Below, piece by piece: positions 1 to 8,803 of a stretch of 64,000 nucleotides of DNA (the stretch's first letter is position 1; each line of letters starts with the position of its first letter). The translations under genes and the position numbers were made by a program. The notes below the pieces were generated by a model. That model saw nothing but the letters and a program-made list of their open reading frames with translations, did not search any database and was not told the origin of the DNA. The stretch covers positions 9,718 through 73,717 of the forward strand of contig DATJAP010000015.1 in assembly GCA_035516155.1 (NCBI GenBank), read 5' to 3'. The stretch comes from JAJYKN01 sp035516155. Lineage in GTDB: Bacteria; Nitrospirota; UBA9217.

Positions 1-226
1 GCTGCGCTACCGCGTGTCCAAGAAAGCGTACGCCGTCGAGAAAGAGGACTGCAAGGGCTGCAAGCTCTGCCTCAAGGCGGGATGCATCGCCCTTTCCTTC
101 ACTCCCGAAGGGAAGACAGGGTACGTCGAAGTCGATCCGCTCCTGTGCAATGGCTGCGGGGTTTGCTCACAACTGTGCACCACGGGGTGCATGAAGACGG
201 AGGAGCAGAAGGCAAGCGGCAAGTAG
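1..226 (+). CDS. iorA: Indolepyruvate:ferredoxin oxidoreductase alpha subunit, C-terminal end (partial)
   Basis: Only the tail of the protein is present; its frame is open to the left edge of the window. It contains two ferredoxin-type 4Fe-4S motifs, CxxCxxCxxxxC followed by CxxCxxCxxxC, which is how IorA ends after its thiamine-diphosphate domains. The enzyme oxidatively decarboxylates aryl-2-keto acids to aryl-acetyl-CoA, and these clusters pass electrons to ferredoxin in the cytoplasm. The identification rests on this tail plus the iorB gene that follows; another ferredoxin-tailed oxidoreductase is possible but unlikely. Confidence 0.85.
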   Translation, partial: LRYRVSKKAYAVEKEDCKGCKLCLKAGCIALSFTPEGKTGYVEVDPLLCNGCGVCSQLCTTGCMKTEEQKASGK

Positions 227-355
227 CAAAGGGCAAGGAGTAGAAGCGATCGGCACAGTATGTGCCAAAGGGGCTTAATTTCCTTGCTGCTTGACCCGGC
301 GTTCCCTGCGGTCATCTTCGAAAATCTGCAGCTTATGGTTTAACTGAGGGAAGAC

Positions 356-934
356 GTGAACGTATTCAATATTCTGATCAGCGGAGTCGGCGGACAGGGT
401 GTACTGCTGACGAGCAAGATAATCGCCGAGGCGGCGCTCCTGGAAGGTCTCGATGTGAAGCAGAGCGAAGTGCACGGCATGGCCCAGCGCGGCGGCAGCG
501 TGCTTTCGCAAGTGCGCTTCGGAGACAAGGTCTATTCACCCATCGTGAGCGAGGGCGAGGCGGACCTGCTGATCGGGTTCGAGCCGCTCGAAACGGCCAG
601 GTATCTTCATTACCTGAAGGATGACGGCGCCGTCATATACAATACGAGGACGATCGGCACGATCGGTGTTTCCATTGCTGCGGAAAAATATCCTGCCGAC
701 GTCAATGAGGTGATCAGAAGCCGCGCGAGGACCGTCATGCCCTTCGATGGAACACAGCTCGCCGTTGGTGCGGGAGACAAACGCACACTCAATCTCGTTC
801 TTCTGGGCGCCGCGTTGAAGTTTCTCCCCTTGAAGGAATCGGTCATCCTCGATGCCATTGTGAACACTGTTCCGAGGAAGGCCCTCGAAGTCAACCAGAA
901 GGCTTTTGCCGCGGGCAGGGCACAGGGACGGTGA
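356..934 (+). CDS. iorB: Indolepyruvate:ferredoxin oxidoreductase beta subunit
   Basis: Partner of IorA, whose gene ends 129 bases upstream. The 192-residue length is normal for a stand-alone beta subunit. GVGGQG at residues 10-15 and HGMAQRGG at 40-47 mark the gamma domain of the 2-oxoacid:ferredoxin oxidoreductase family. The GTG start at 356 is preceded by GAGGG at good spacing. The complex would convert indolepyruvate, phenylpyruvate or hydroxyphenylpyruvate to the arylacetyl-CoA. This fits the convergent genes for phenylacetate-CoA ligase and an amino acid ABC transporter, and suggests use of aromatic amino acids. The substrate is inferred from the family. Confidence 0.93.
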   Translation: MNVFNILISGVGGQGVLLTSKIIAEAALLEGLDVKQSEVHGMAQRGGSVLSQVRFGDKVYSPIVSEGEADLLIGFEPLETARYLHYLKDDGAVIYNTRTIGTIGVSIAAEKYPADVNEVIRSRARTVMPFDGTQLAVGAGDKRTLNLVLLGAALKFLPLKESVILDAIVNTVPRKALEVNQKAFAAGRAQGR

Positions 935-1088
935 GGTTTACTCCATCCATCATAAAATGCTCGGATGTGCTTTTCTGAATCGCAAACTCCCGGTACCGCC
1001 ACAGAAACCCCTAGAATGCCCTCCGGACAGTGATGCCCGGGTTATCGCCATTCCAGCGAAAGCGGACTTCCCGTCCTCCCAGGAAAAC

Positions 1089-1496
1089 ATGAAATCCTTA
1101 CGAGTGGCCTGTGCCATAATAGAGCAAAATGGAAAAGTCCTCGCAGCTCAGCGCAGCGAACGCATGAGCCTGCCTCTAAAATGGGAGTTTCCCGGAGGAA
1201 AGATCAATGAGGAAGAGAGCGCTTCAGAATGTCTGAAGCGTGAAGTCTTGGAGGAATTGGGGATTGAGGTGATGATTCATGAACCCTATCCCGAGGTAAC
1301 ATATTCCTATCCAGCTTTTATGGTGACTCTTTATCCTTCCCGCTGCACAATTAGTGCTGGTGAAATTGTCCTTCACGAGCATAAAGCCGTTGCCTGGATG
1401 CTGCCGGAGGAACTATGCGGTCTTGACTGGGCTGACGCGGACTGGCCCATCATAAATACTTATCTTGAACGTCACCGGAAAACGTCAGGCCTTTGA
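1089..1496 (+). CDS. NUDIX hydrolase, MutT-like
   Basis: A 135-residue protein with a complete NUDIX box at residues 37-59 (G-x5-E-x7-R-E-x2-E-E-x-G), the Mg2+-binding motif that hydrolyses nucleoside diphosphate-X compounds. The length and the early WEFPGGK sequence resemble MutT-type 8-oxo-dGTP diphosphatases that clean the nucleotide pool. The frame is open from 906, but the upstream part has no family similarity; ATG 1089 gives the usual MutT N-terminus. It lies 154 bases after iorB and is probably independent of it. The exact substrate cannot be read from sequence. Confidence 0.88.
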   Translation: MKSLRVACAIIEQNGKVLAAQRSERMSLPLKWEFPGGKINEEESASECLKREVLEELGIEVMIHEPYPEVTYSYPAFMVTLYPSRCTISAGEIVLHEHKAVAWMLPEELCGLDWADADWPIINTYLERHRKTSGL

Positions 1497-1626
1497 TTGT
1501 CTCCCCTTGGATCTCTGAACGAAGTCGCAGCACCTTCCTCATCCGAAGCATGTATTGAAAATGGAATTGAGCGGTGTTCGCGGCGTGATCGTGCGTGTTC
1601 AGTGAAGTCCGGTCCGGTAGATACCA

Positions 1627-2436
1627 TTACGCTTTTTTCAGGCCGAGCAGTGCCGCAGCGTTCTCATACAGCATCTTTTCTTTCAACCGGTCGTTTATTT
1701 TCAATTGCATGGTTCGCTCGAGCATTTCCTTCTGATCCGTCCAGGGGCTGTCGGTCCCGAATAACAAGCGGTCTTCATCAAAATAGCCGATGAGCCTGAT
1801 GAACTCCTCGTCGCTTACTTCGCTGAGAGTCATCGATGTTTCGGTATAGACGTTTTCGCATCTGCTGAGGCAACCGATACGTTCCCACTGTTTCCAGCCC
1901 CCGACATGAGTGCAGACAATGGTGAGATCCTTGAACCAGTCCGCCACTTTTTTGATTCTTTCCACGTCAGCCTGGTTGTTGTTCGGGAATGCGATGTCGA
2001 AACCGCTGTGGAACATCACGATGAAACCGAAACTCGCCATCAGCTCATAAAAGCCATACATATATTTGTCGTCAATGAAGAAGCGCTGGTACATGGGGTG
2101 CAGCTTGACGCCGCGAATGCCTTCGCGATGGGCCTCCCCGAAGACCTCTTCGACTTCCTCGGTGTCGTTCGAGGGATGAAAGGAGATCAGCGGATGGATG
2201 CGTTCACCCTTGATCTGCTTGCAGAAATTGAGAATCGGGACCATCTGGGCCGGCTTCGTGGCGATATTTGCCACGAGGCTTGCCGAAATGCCCGCCCGAT
2301 TCATGGAGTCAATCAACCCTCGCAGCGTGCCGTCGGTCCGGGGCCGGTAGTGGCCGGATTCGGTGGCTAGGGTTTCCATTGTCTGCTTCGCGATCCTGTC
2401 CGGAAAGACGTGAGTATGGAAATCGATGTAGTTCAT
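1627..2436 (-). CDS. Amidohydrolase family protein (metal-dependent TIM barrel)
   Basis: A roughly 269-residue amidohydrolase-2 type protein. It has the metal ligand pair HxH in DFHTHVFP at residues 5-12, then GVKLHP, FHSGFD, CTHVGG and the late acidic ligand in LFGTDSPW. Such enzymes hydrolyse or decarboxylate small substrates at a metal centre. The frame continues to an ATG at 2523 touching the GGAGG after the paaK stop, but that spacing is too tight and the extra 29 residues look non-coding. I therefore chose ATG 2436, which has only a weak binding site. It is the last gene of the livHMGF-paaK strand run. The substrate is unknown. Confidence 0.8.
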   Translation of the reverse strand: MNYIDFHTHVFPDRIAKQTMETLATESGHYRPRTDGTLRGLIDSMNRAGISASLVANIATKPAQMVPILNFCKQIKGERIHPLISFHPSNDTEEVEEVFGEAHREGIRGVKLHPMYQRFFIDDKYMYGFYELMASFGFIVMFHSGFDIAFPNNNQADVERIKKVADWFKDLTIVCTHVGGWKQWERIGCLSRCENVYTETSMTLSEVSDEEFIRLIGYFDEDRLLFGTDSPWTDQKEMLERTMQLKINDRLKEKMLYENAAALLGLKKA

Positions 2437-2528
2437 GAAGTCGCAGAGGGCATTGCGCGGAGGGCTGAGGCGGAATGAAACGGTACTGACTCCATGCGCC
2501 GTGCCCCATGCTTTCTGCCCCATCCTCC

Positions 2529-3827
2529 TTAGAATTTTCGGTTGTCAACAACCCGTTTCGCTTTTCCCTCAAACCGTTCCAGCGTCTTCTTCTCCACGAG
2601 CTTCACCTCGACCGATATGCCGAGTTCCGAGGCCAGCCGCTTTTTTATGGTTTCCTTGAGTTCGCTTTGCTTCTTCATTTCGTCGAAGAATATTTGCTCT
2701 GAAACCTCGACGAGCACCATGGTCTCGTCGAGCGCGCCTTTGCGGTCGATGATGATCTGATAATGCGGGGCGACGCCCTCGATCTCGAACAATACTGTCT
2801 CGATCTGCTGCGGGAAAACGTTCACGCCGCGAATGATCAGCATATCATCGGTCCTCCCGAATATGCGGGTCATTCTCCCCATGGTCCTGCCGCAGGGGCA
2901 GGGCTCAGGGAGCAAGCGGGTGAGGTCCCGGGTGCGGTAGCGAATAACGGGGAACGCCTCTTTTGTGAGCGTCGTGATGACCAGTTCCCCGACCTCGCCC
3001 GGCTTGGCCGGTTGGAGCGTATCGGGATTGATCAGCTCTACCAGGAAATGGTCTTCGGCAATGTGGAGGCCGTTGCGCTCGAGGCACTCTCCCGCCACCC
3101 CCGGCCCCATCACTTCTGACAGACCGTAGTTGTCCGTGGCGATGATCTTGAGCTTGCTTTCGAGCTCCTTGCGCATACCGTCCGACCAGGGTTCGGCCCC
3201 GAAGAGGCCGAATTTCAGCGAAAGGGAATTCCTGTTGATGCCCATCTCCATCATCGTATCCGCGATCAGCATGGCGTAGCTCGGCGTGCTCACGAGGGCA
3301 GTAGTCTTGAAATCCTGCATGATTTTGATCTGGCGGCGGGTGTTGCCGCTTGAAATCGGAATCACCGAGGCGCCAAGGCGCTCCGCGCCGTAGTGCAGGC
3401 CGAAGGCGCCGGTGAAGAGGCCGTAGTTGAACGCGATCTGTATCACGTCGTCCTTGGTGATGCCGCCGGCAGTCAGGATTCTTGCGACGAGGTTGGACCA
3501 GGTCCTGATGTCGTTCCGGGAATAGCCCACGACGGTCGACATGCCGGTCGTCCCCGACGACGCGTGGACGCGGACGACTTCGCGAAGAGGCACGGCGAAG
3601 AGGCCGTAGGGATAGTTTTCCCTGAGATCGTTCTTGGTCGTGAAGGGCAGCTTCCGTAGATCATCAAGCGTGCGCAGGTCGTCGGGATTGAACCCGATCT
3701 CGTCGAACTTCCTCCGGTAGAAGGGGACATTCATGTGCACCCGGCTCAACGTGGATTCGAGCCGCTCAAGCTGCAGCTGCTGCAGCTCATCTTTGTCCAT
3801 GCATTCGCTTTCAGGCTGCCAGTACAT
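2529..3827 (-). CDS. paaK: Phenylacetate-CoA ligase
   Basis: A 432-residue AMP-forming ligase of the PaaK family, activating phenylacetate (or a related aryl acid) with ATP and CoA. Visible motifs are the nucleotide loop SSGTTGMSTVVGYS near residue 93, the YRTRDLT segment, a cysteine pair in EPCPCGR, and the C-terminal IRGVNVFPQQIE region. The start ATG at 3827 has GGAGGTG five bases upstream; upstream frame extension overlaps livF and is noise. The gene follows livF by 34 bases on the same strand. With IorAB nearby it could feed on, or reverse-form, aryl-acids from aromatic amino acid oxidation. Confidence 0.94.
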   Translation of the reverse strand: MYWQPESECMDKDELQQLQLERLESTLSRVHMNVPFYRRKFDEIGFNPDDLRTLDDLRKLPFTTKNDLRENYPYGLFAVPLREVVRVHASSGTTGMSTVVGYSRNDIRTWSNLVARILTAGGITKDDVIQIAFNYGLFTGAFGLHYGAERLGASVIPISSGNTRRQIKIMQDFKTTALVSTPSYAMLIADTMMEMGINRNSLSLKFGLFGAEPWSDGMRKELESKLKIIATDNYGLSEVMGPGVAGECLERNGLHIAEDHFLVELINPDTLQPAKPGEVGELVITTLTKEAFPVIRYRTRDLTRLLPEPCPCGRTMGRMTRIFGRTDDMLIIRGVNVFPQQIETVLFEIEGVAPHYQIIIDRKGALDETMVLVEVSEQIFFDEMKKQSELKETIKKRLASELGISVEVKLVEKKTLERFEGKAKRVVDNRKF

Positions 3828-3861
3828 ATGCACCTCCGTTTCGTGATAGCCGTTTAAACTG

Positions 3862-4581
3862 CTACAAATCTCGCCCGAGATACGCCCTCTGCACGTCTTT
3901 GTTCGACAGCAGATCCTCGGCCTGCCCTTCAAGGATGATCCTGCCTGTCTCGAGCACGTACCCCCGGTTCGCAATCTTGAGCGCGCTCCGCGCGTTCTGC
4001 TCCACGAGCAGCACCGTGTTTCCTTCCTCGCGGATCTTGACGATGATGTTGAAGATCTCCCTGACCATGAGAGGCGCCAGTCCCATGGACGGCTCATCAA
4101 GCATGATAAGTTTCGGCCTGGCCATAAGCGACCTGCCCATGGCGAGCATCTGCTGCTCTCCGCCGGACAGGGTGCCGGCAAGCTGCTGCTCGCGCTGCTT
4201 CAATACCGGGAAGAGGCCGTATACATGGTCGAGGTCGAGGCTGGCGGCCTGTCTGTTGCCGCGCTTGAACTGAACGTAGGCGCCGAGCAGGAGGTTTTCC
4301 CTCACCGGCATGGCGGGAAAAACCTGCCTGCCTTCGGGCACGAGCGAGCAGCCATCGAACACGATCTCTTCCGCGGGAGTGCGGCCGATTTCGCGGTCGT
4401 TGAAAACAATCTCGCCTGCCTGTGCCCTGAGCAACCCCGCGACGGTCTTCAGAAGCGTTGTTTTCCCGGCGCCGTTCGCGCCGAGGATGGTGACGATTTC
4501 CCCCGGCTTTACATGGATCGACACCCTCCGCAGGACGTTCAGGCCTCCGTATCCGACGTCAAGGTTCCTTATTTTAAGCAT
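3862..4581 (-). CDS. livF: Branched-chain/amino acid ABC transporter ATP-binding protein LivF
   Basis: A 239-residue ABC ATPase with Walker A GANGAGKTT at residues 34-42, signature LSGGEQQ and Walker B LIMLDEP. The size and sequence are typical of LivF, one of the two ATPases that energise the Liv (HAAT) importer at the inner membrane face. The ATG at 4581 overlaps the livG stop by eight bases, indicating translational coupling; the longer open frame into livG is a shadow. It is followed by paaK, so aryl or aromatic amino acids are possible substrates as well as leucine-type ones. Confidence 0.95.
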   Translation of the reverse strand: MLKIRNLDVGYGGLNVLRRVSIHVKPGEIVTILGANGAGKTTLLKTVAGLLRAQAGEIVFNDREIGRTPAEEIVFDGCSLVPEGRQVFPAMPVRENLLLGAYVQFKRGNRQAASLDLDHVYGLFPVLKQREQQLAGTLSGGEQQMLAMGRSLMARPKLIMLDEPSMGLAPLMVREIFNIIVKIREEGNTVLLVEQNARSALKIANRGYVLETGRIILEGQAEDLLSNKDVQRAYLGRDL

Positions 4582-5338
4582 CGTCTTCTCCCAGGTAGAC
4601 TCTGACGACCTCGGGATTGTGCTGGACAGCGTGGGGTGCGTCATCGGCGATTTTTTCCCCATAGCTCAAAACGACGATCTCGTCGGAAATGTTCATGACC
4701 AGAGACATGTCATGCTCTACGATTAGGACGGTGATGCCGAGGTCGCGGATTCTGCGGATGAGTTTCGCCGTATCGGCGGTCTCGCGCATGTTGAGCCCTG
4801 CTGCCGGCTCGTCGAGAAGAAGCATGGAAGGTCCGCTCGCCAAGGCGCGGGCCATCTCCACCGCCCGCTGCTGGCCGTAGGAAAGGCTCGTCGCATTGGC
4901 GTCTGCCAGGCCTGCTATACCGAGAAAATCCAGAAACCCGACCGATTTTTCCCTGATTTCCCGTTCTTCGCGCCAGGTCCAGGGCAGGTTCAGCATCCCG
5001 GCAATGAAGCCCGCCCGGGAGCGCACGTGGCAGCCGACCATCACATTTTCGAGCGCCGTCATGTGCGCGAAGAGCCTGGTATGCTGAAACGTGCGGGAGA
5101 GGCCCAGTTCCGCGATCTCATAGGGCCTCTTGCCGTGGATCGACCTATCCCGGTACCGGATCTCTCCGCTGTCGGGCGCCAGGAACCCCGTTACCAGGTT
5201 GAAGAGCGTCGTCTTGCCCGCGCCGTTCGGCCCGATGACGGCCTTGATGCTGCCTTGCTCGACGGAAAAGCTCACTTCTTTTACAGCCTGAAGGCCGCCG
5301 AAGCGCTTGCTGAGGTTTTTTACTTCAAGAATTGTCAT
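4574..5338 (-). CDS. livG: Branched-chain/amino acid ABC transporter ATP-binding protein LivG
   Basis: A 254-residue ABC ATPase, the second nucleotide-binding subunit of the Liv importer. Walker A GPNGAGKTT lies at residues 36-44, the signature is LSYGQQRAVEMARAL, and Walker B is LLLDEPAAGLN. LivG proteins carry an extra insert compared with LivF, matching the longer length. It is separated from livM by a 166-base gap that contains no recognisable gene, and it overlaps livF by eight bases. Confidence 0.95.
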   Translation of the reverse strand: MTILEVKNLSKRFGGLQAVKEVSFSVEQGSIKAVIGPNGAGKTTLFNLVTGFLAPDSGEIRYRDRSIHGKRPYEIAELGLSRTFQHTRLFAHMTALENVMVGCHVRSRAGFIAGMLNLPWTWREEREIREKSVGFLDFLGIAGLADANATSLSYGQQRAVEMARALASGPSMLLLDEPAAGLNMRETADTAKLIRRIRDLGITVLIVEHDMSLVMNISDEIVVLSYGEKIADDAPHAVQHNPEVVRVYLGEDDA

Positions 5339-5504
5339 GAGAGATCAGGCTATACAACCACGGGTCCCGCCTTTGTCACGTATCATGCTGCCAAAAAGAT
5401 GATGCAAGAGTCGATACCGGGCAAGCCGGAATACCACCAAAAAATGTCCGACGTGCAGCGGGGATCTCATTCTAACCCTGTTCAACCGTGGTTCGTATGT
5501 CTTG

Positions 5505-6566
5505 CTATGTTTGTTTCAGCAGGTTTCTTACCATCTTCCGCAGATCAGCCCCGATAATGCCGTCGGGCGCGAAGAGCATTATCACTATGAGGATGCCGCC
5601 GAATACGGCGTCGTCGTAGGTTCCGAAGTAACCGCGGAGCGAAAAGAAATTTAGAACCGCGCTCATGATGAGCGTTCCCCAGATGCTTCCCATGCCGCCG
5701 ACTGCCACGATGGCCACATAGCGGATGGACTTCATAATCGATGCTTCGGACGGACCGATGCCTCCGTTGAAGTGGGTCAGGAATACTCCGGCGATTGCGG
5801 CAAGCGCGGCGCTCAGCATGAACGTAAAGAGTTTGTATTGCGCCGTGTTTACACCCATGGCGTTCGCTGCGTCCTCGGCTCCGTGGATCGAACGAAGTGC
5901 CCGTCCTACCCGCGAATTGATCAGGTTCACGAGCACCACCATTGCGGCAATCACCAGAAACCAGGCGAAGTAGTAGTTCAGCACCCGCTGCGAGGAGTCC
6001 CCGCCCACGCCCACGCCGCCGGGCAGCAGCGGGAACGGCGGAACGCTCGAAATCCCGTCGGCAGCGCCGAAATGCTCGGTCCCGAGCACAATGCTGTAGA
6101 TGATAGTGCCGAACCCCAGTGTGGCCATGGCGAGGTAATGTCCCTTGAGCTTGAGCACCGGGATGCCGATGGCCCAGGCAACGGCAAGCGCAAGAAGGAC
6201 GGCAAGAACACAGGCCGCCCAGGGATGGACGCTTAGAATTTGATCGCCGTAGAGGTCCTGACGGGCCGTGAGAATGCCGAGTTTCGTCAGCCACTCGACG
6301 ACGACCGTGTTCTTGTGTGATACGAGATTGAGCGTCGTCAGGACTGCCGAGGTGTATCCGCCGATTGCAAAGAAGCCGGCGTGGCCCATCGATATCTGTC
6401 CCGCGAATCCCATCAGGAGGCAGAGGCCGACAGCGACGAGCGAATAATAGGCCGTCATAGTGAGCTGGGTAAGATAAAATTCCTTCCCCGTTGCAAGCGT
6501 CAAAAGCTGGGTCGCCGCGACAACACCGAGAAGGGCAAGGATCGGAATAAACCGGGAGGTTTTCAT
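5505..6566 (-). CDS. livM: Branched-chain/amino acid ABC transporter permease LivM
   Basis: A 353-residue hydrophobic protein with many membrane segments and the LivM family core (GFAGQISMGHAGFFAIGGYT near residue 54, and a conserved VGGMGSIWGT near the C-terminus that contacts the ATPases). It forms the import channel with LivH. The ATG at 6566 overlaps the livH stop by one base (TGATG), so the two permeases are translationally coupled. Confidence 0.94.
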   Translation of the reverse strand: MKTSRFIPILALLGVVAATQLLTLATGKEFYLTQLTMTAYYSLVAVGLCLLMGFAGQISMGHAGFFAIGGYTSAVLTTLNLVSHKNTVVVEWLTKLGILTARQDLYGDQILSVHPWAACVLAVLLALAVAWAIGIPVLKLKGHYLAMATLGFGTIIYSIVLGTEHFGAADGISSVPPFPLLPGGVGVGGDSSQRVLNYYFAWFLVIAAMVVLVNLINSRVGRALRSIHGAEDAANAMGVNTAQYKLFTFMLSAALAAIAGVFLTHFNGGIGPSEASIMKSIRYVAIVAVGGMGSIWGTLIMSAVLNFFSLRGYFGTYDDAVFGGILIVIMLFAPDGIIGADLRKMVRNLLKQT

Positions 6567-7453
6567 CAGAAATCCTTTAACCGCATGGCTTCTCTGTTTC
6601 CGAACAGGCCGCTGGGCCTGATGAAAAGCATCACGAGGAGAATCGATATCGAGATCGTGTCTTTGTAGGCGGTGGGCAGCACCCAGATGCTGAAGGATTC
6701 GAGCACGCCGAGAATGAAGCCGGCTGCCACGGCCGCCATGCTGTTGCCGAGCCCGCCGAGGATGGCGACGGTAAATCCCTTGATGGCGAGGCCCGTTCCA
6801 ATATTATATTGCGTGTACGTAATCGGCGAGACCACGCACCCCGCAAGGGCGCCGATGCCGGCCGAGAGTACGAATGAGAGCGTGACCATGTTTTTCGTCG
6901 GGATGCCGCAGAGTGCGGCGGCCTCGCGGTTTGCGGCGCAGGCGCGCATCTCCCTGCCAAGCATCGTATATTTGAAAAAGAGGTTCAGGGCCAGGACGAT
7001 AATCGAGCAGCAGCCGAGGCTCCAGAGGACCTGGGGCGAAACGCGAACACCGCCGAAAGACAGCGCCGAAATCTCGTTGCCGGTGAAGTAGGGGAGGGAC
7101 CGCACACCTTCCCCCCAGATCGCAAGGGCTGCCTCCCGGATCAGGATCGAGATGCCGATAGTGATGATGATCATCCGCAAGACCGACGGTTTCACGAGCC
7201 ACCGGATGAACGTTATTTCGATCAGGCCGCCGATGATCATCGTGACGAGCACGGCACCGAGGAGCGCAAGCGGGAGCGGCAGAAACGCCTGGAGTGACAC
7301 CGCAGTCATTCCGCCGAGCATGACGAACTCTCCCTGGGCGAAGTTGATGATTCCCGTGGTGTTGTAGATGATGTTGAACCCGATGCCGACAATGGCGTAG
7401 ATGGTGCCGTAGGTAAGGCCGGCGACGAGGTACTGAAAAAAAAGCTCAATCAA
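6566..7453 (-). CDS. livH: Branched-chain/amino acid ABC transporter permease LivH
   Basis: A 295-residue integral membrane protein of the LivH family, with the typical early motif YAIVGIGFNIIYNTTGIINF and the AILGGLGNSMAAVAAGFILG loop that docks to the ATPase. It lies downstream of the binding protein gene, from which it is separated by 158 bases containing a strong hairpin that could lower permease expression relative to the binding protein. It is translationally coupled to livM. Confidence 0.95.
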   Translation of the reverse strand: MIELFFQYLVAGLTYGTIYAIVGIGFNIIYNTTGIINFAQGEFVMLGGMTAVSLQAFLPLPLALLGAVLVTMIIGGLIEITFIRWLVKPSVLRMIIITIGISILIREAALAIWGEGVRSLPYFTGNEISALSFGGVRVSPQVLWSLGCCSIIVLALNLFFKYTMLGREMRACAANREAAALCGIPTKNMVTLSFVLSAGIGALAGCVVSPITYTQYNIGTGLAIKGFTVAILGGLGNSMAAVAAGFILGVLESFSIWVLPTAYKDTISISILLVMLFIRPSGLFGNREAMRLKDF

Positions 7454-7562
7454 GACATGCTCCGAGTGCGTTTTACTCTGCGGTCATTCCAGGCACAGCG
7501 CAGGGCCCCGTCGCGGCAGGGCGCTTCGCTCTGGCCGGCAAGTCCGGTCTGTTCCAGAAACA

Positions 7563-7592
7563 ACAGGGAGTGCCCCTGGGGACACTCCCTGT
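7563..7592 (-). terminator. Hairpin between livK and livH (partial terminator or mRNA stabiliser)
   Basis: A perfect 10-bp inverted repeat, ACAGGGAGTG and CACTCCCTGT, encloses a 10-base loop. It sits 20 bases after the livK stop on the minus strand and is followed by only a weak T-rich stretch. In binding-protein transport operons such hairpins often let more binding protein than permease be made. That role is inferred from position. Confidence 0.6.
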
Positions 7593-7611
7593 CGGTAACC
7601 GCCGGCTGTTC

Positions 7612-8751
7612 TTATTCAAGCACGGCGAACTTGCCGTCTTTCACGGTCAGCATTTCAAAGGCGTTGGCGTCAAGTCCGTTGTGGTCCGTGGGGGAGAAGT
7701 TGAATATGCCATCGGCGCCGACAAGTCCCTTGATCTGTTCGATGGCGGCCCGGACTTTTTCCCTGTCCGTGCCCGCCTCCTTGATACCCCGTTCGAGGAT
7801 GAGCATGGCATCATAGGCATGGCCACCGAAGGTGCTCACGTCCTCCTTATACTTGGCTTCGTATTCCTTCTTGTACGATTCGAGGACTTTCTTCTGGGGG
7901 TTCTTGGCTGAAAGGACATCGGCGACGAGCAGCCTGCCCGCCGGGAAGATCACTCCCTCGGCAGCGGCGCCCGCGGCGCGCACATACTTGATGTTGCCGA
8001 AACCGTGGCTCTGGAAGATTGGAACAGTCATGCCGATCTGGCGTGCGTTCTTAATCACGATCGCCTGCGCCGGCTCGATGGACCAGTTGACGATGGCCTG
8101 CACGTTGGCCGCCTTCAGCTTCGTTACTTCCGCGGTGAGGTCCGTGGCCGCCTTGTCATAAACCTCGCTTATCGGGATCTGGATGCCGTGCTCCGGCGCG
8201 AGCTTTTCCAGCTGCTCTTTCCCGGCTTGGCCGAAGCCGGTGTTGCTTGACAGCACGCCGATCTTGGTAATGCCCATTTTTTTCATCTGATCGAAGATTT
8301 TGATCACGGCATCGCTGTCTTTCTGGGGCGTCTTGAACACATACTTGGCCACCGGGTTGACGATCACTTCTGCTGCGGCGCAGGAGAGGAGAATGGTTTT
8401 TCCCTCTTCGGCAATGTTCTTGATGGCCATCGTCTCGCCGCTGGTGGATGGGCCGATGATGGCGAACACTTTGTCCTCATCGATCAGCTGCTTTGCGAAA
8501 GAGACCGCTTTTTCCGGGCTTGCCTGCGTGTCCTTGATGATGAGCTCAATCTTGTTGCCGTTGATGCCGCCCTTGGCATTGATATCATCGACGAGCATTC
8601 GGAGCGTCTTGGCCTCCGGCGCGCCAAGGAATGATGCGGGGCCTGTCTCCGCCAGGACTGCGCCCACTTTAATCGTGTCTCCCGCCACCGCGGATGCGGC
8701 TGCCGCGGCGATGATGCATGCTGCACATACCATCACTCTGAACATTTTCAT
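7612..8751 (-). CDS. livK: ABC transporter substrate-binding protein, Liv/HAAT family
   Basis: A 379-residue periplasmic binding protein. A signal peptide is evident (short basic start, then an alanine-rich hydrophobic stretch ending near residue 23), followed by the Peripla_BP_6 type fold (DTIKVGAVLAETGPASFLG at the mature start). It captures amino acids in the periplasm for LivHMGF. The ATG at 8751 has GGAGG ten bases upstream; 24 further in-frame upstream residues lack signal character. It is encoded first in the transporter set. Ligand specificity cannot be decided; neighbouring paaK and ACT genes make aromatic or branched-chain amino acids plausible. Confidence 0.93.
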   Translation of the reverse strand: MKMFRVMVCAACIIAAAAASAVAGDTIKVGAVLAETGPASFLGAPEAKTLRMLVDDINAKGGINGNKIELIIKDTQASPEKAVSFAKQLIDEDKVFAIIGPSTSGETMAIKNIAEEGKTILLSCAAAEVIVNPVAKYVFKTPQKDSDAVIKIFDQMKKMGITKIGVLSSNTGFGQAGKEQLEKLAPEHGIQIPISEVYDKAATDLTAEVTKLKAANVQAIVNWSIEPAQAIVIKNARQIGMTVPIFQSHGFGNIKYVRAAGAAAEGVIFPAGRLLVADVLSAKNPQKKVLESYKKEYEAKYKEDVSTFGGHAYDAMLILERGIKEAGTDREKVRAAIEQIKGLVGADGIFNFSPTDHNGLDANAFEMLTVKDGKFAVLE

Positions 8752-8803
8752 TTTCCCGGTTCCTCCCTGTACTCGATCTCTCCCGGCCAAGCCGGGGATA
8801 GTT

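Noticed and set aside
2436..2523. N-terminal extension of the amidohydrolase to ATG 2523
   Set aside because: GGAGG touches the ATG with no spacer, and the 29 extra residues precede the conserved start of the family; kept only as an alternative.
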